A DNA stretch of 20,354 bases, taken from the NCBI GenBank assembly GCA_964496245.1, contig CAZBZG010000056.1, positions 1 through 20,354 of the forward strand, in the 5' to 3' direction. Under the pieces are notes generated by a model. It worked only from the letters and a program-made list of their open reading frames with translations. It was not told where the DNA came from and did not search any database. This document shows positions 19,334 to 20,354 of the stretch, piece by piece (positions within the stretch are counted from its first letter, which is position 1; every line of letters begins with the position of its first letter). Source of the stretch: CAZBZG01 sp964496245 (lineage in GTDB: Bacteria; Planctomycetota; SZUA-567). Position numbers and translations under genes: made by a program.

Positions 19334-20354
19334 ATGATCCACCTCCTCTTCCTGTGCAGCGCCAATGCCTCGCGCAGCCAGATGGCCGAGGGGTTTGCAC
19401 ATGCACATGCGCCCGACGGGGTCCAGATCATGAGCGCGGGCATCCACCCGGCGGTCGAGGTCACGCCCGAGGCGGTCGAGGTCATGCAGGAGGTCGGCAT
19501 CGACCTCTCCGGCCATACCCCCAAGGCCTTCTGCGACATCAACTGGCGCAACGTGGACGTGGTGGTGAGCCTCTGCCACCAGGCGGCCGAGGCCTGCTCG
19601 CTGCTCTTGCCCGGCCAGCCCGCCCAGGTCGACTGGGATCTTCCCGATCCCACGGCCGTGCGGGGGAACGCCCAGACGCGGTTGGACGCCTTTCGCTGCG
19701 CGCGCGACAAGATCGGCCAACTCGTGGAGGATCTGCTCGACAGGGGGTATCTCAAGGCGCTCGCCTGGAGCAAGGGCACCACCGACCTGATCCTGGATAC
19801 GCTGACGGAAGGCATCATCGCCCACGACATGGACCGTCGCGTCATCTACTTCAACGGCGCGGCCGAGGCCATGACCGGCTACTCCCGCCAGGAGGTGGTG
19901 GGACGGGACTGCCACGAAGCCTTTGGCGCGCCGTTCTGCGGCGAAGAGTGCAGCTTCGACGAGAACAAGCCGCTTCCCCAATTCGAATCGCGCGCGTATC
20001 CGGTGTCCTTCACCACCAAGACCGGGGAGAAGAAGGACCTGGAGATGACCGTGCGGGCCATCCGGTCCGAGGACCGGATGGTGGGCGTGCTCGCCTCCTT
20101 CCGCGACCTGACCCGCGAGCACGATCTGGCCCGGCGGCTCGGCGAGAAGGAGAGCTTTCGCGGTATCCTCGGCCGCGACAAGAAGATGCTCGAGATCTTC
20201 GACCTGATCCGACGCGTAGCCGAGGCCAATGTCCCCGTGCTGATCCAGGGCGACAGCGGCACGGGCAAGGAGCTCGTGGCTGCAGCCATCCACAACGAGG
20301 GGTCGCGCGCGAGCAAGCTGTTCGTGCCCGTCAACTGCGGTGCTCTGCCCGAAG
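19334..20354 (+). CDS. Arsenate reductase-PAS-sigma54 AAA+ fusion activator (3' end beyond window)
   Basis: The frame runs from the ATG at 19334 (GAGGGG six bases upstream) without a stop to the window end, giving 340 residues. Residues 1-140 are a low-molecular-weight phosphatase fold of the thioredoxin-coupled ArsC type: P-loop C8-x5-R14-S15 followed by QMAEG, a redox pair C81-x6-C88 in SLCHQAAEAC, and the catalytic-acid loop WDLPDPTAVRG with D105. Residues about 147-262 are a PAS domain (ILDTLTEGIIAHDMD, then NGAAEAMTGYS, ending SFRDLTREHD) with three cysteines C193, C202 and C206. From 275 the sigma-54 AAA+ domain begins (FRGILGRDKKML), with Walker A GDSGTGKE (306-313) and VPVNCGALPE at the edge. 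The GAFTGA loop, Walker B and any DNA-binding domain lie outside. It should be a sensor-activator of sigma-54 RNA polymerase. A redox, arsenate or phosphotyrosine signal is inference. Confidence 0.93.
   Translation, partial: MIHLLFLCSANASRSQMAEGFAHAHAPDGVQIMSAGIHPAVEVTPEAVEVMQEVGIDLSGHTPKAFCDINWRNVDVVVSLCHQAAEACSLLLPGQPAQVDWDLPDPTAVRGNAQTRLDAFRCARDKIGQLVEDLLDRGYLKALAWSKGTTDLILDTLTEGIIAHDMDRRVIYFNGAAEAMTGYSRQEVVGRDCHEAFGAPFCGEECSFDENKPLPQFESRAYPVSFTTKTGEKKDLEMTVRAIRSEDRMVGVLASFRDLTREHDLARRLGEKESFRGILGRDKKMLEIFDLIRRVAEANVPVLIQGDSGTGKELVAAAIHNEGSRASKLFVPVNCGALPE

Noticed and set aside
19136..20293. A 385-residue minus-strand frame at the window end
   Set aside because: It is antisense to the ArsC-PAS-AAA+ gene, which has clear domains on the plus strand. 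The antisense product shows no motif.
1..20354. CRISPR array
   Set aside because: No regularly spaced direct repeats of 20-40 bp were seen; repeats present are palindromes or short tandem units.

Overview
The window is GC-rich bacterial chromosome with consistently strong Shine-Dalgarno sites (AGGAG-type, 5-9 nt before almost every chosen start). The gene set includes ExbB/ExbD, a TatA-type protein, a short lipoprotein, sulfatase-fold and heparinase II/III-like enzymes, a FapA/DUF342 protein and a sigma-54 activator. This points to a Gram-negative (diderm) organism. The mix resembles the PVC superphylum (Kiritimatiellota, Lentisphaerota, Planctomycetota or relatives), but that placement is inference from gene content only.

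Layout. (1) About 1-2247 is the right end of an integrated genetic element. It holds three minus-strand genes of unknown function (two winged-helix-like proteins and one degenerate serine-recombinase-like protein) and a strong terminator. It ends at a 3' tRNA-Lys(CUU) fragment that looks like an attachment-site scar, followed by the tRNA's terminator. No integrase is visible, so it probably lies beyond position 1. (2) 2308-5560 carries a GT4 glycosyltransferase and a FapA-family protein with its own promoter. (3) 5836-14101 is a run of eight minus-strand genes with gaps of 3-91 nt, in transcription order: tsaD, larB, an NAD(P)HX dehydratase gene, pyruvate dehydrogenase E1-alpha, a two-TM protein, E1-beta, a sulfatase-fold hydrolase, and E2. 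E3 is not in the window. (4) 14309-15271 is a divergently transcribed ADP-ribosylglycohydrolase. (5) 15459-17087 holds tatA and an exbB-exbD-lipoprotein operon. (6) 17290-19065 is a heparinase II/III-like gene. (7) From 19334 to the window end, on the plus strand, runs the start of a fusion gene: thioredoxin-type arsenate reductase (LMW phosphatase fold), then PAS, then sigma-54 AAA+.

How the genes fit together. The core of the window makes a pyruvate (or related 2-oxoacid) dehydrogenase complex, embedded with housekeeping genes (tRNA t6A modification, NAD(P)HX repair) and LarB, which acts on an NAD precursor. Two PDH-linked features are unusual: a poly-lysine leader on E1-alpha, and an inserted pair of genes (membrane protein and Thr-nucleophile sulfatase-fold enzyme).

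The most novel candidates are the ArsC-PAS-sigma54 fusion, which keeps all the arsenate-reductase redox residues on a transcription activator, and a reading frame that crosses the tRNA attachment site and would be completed only in the excised element.
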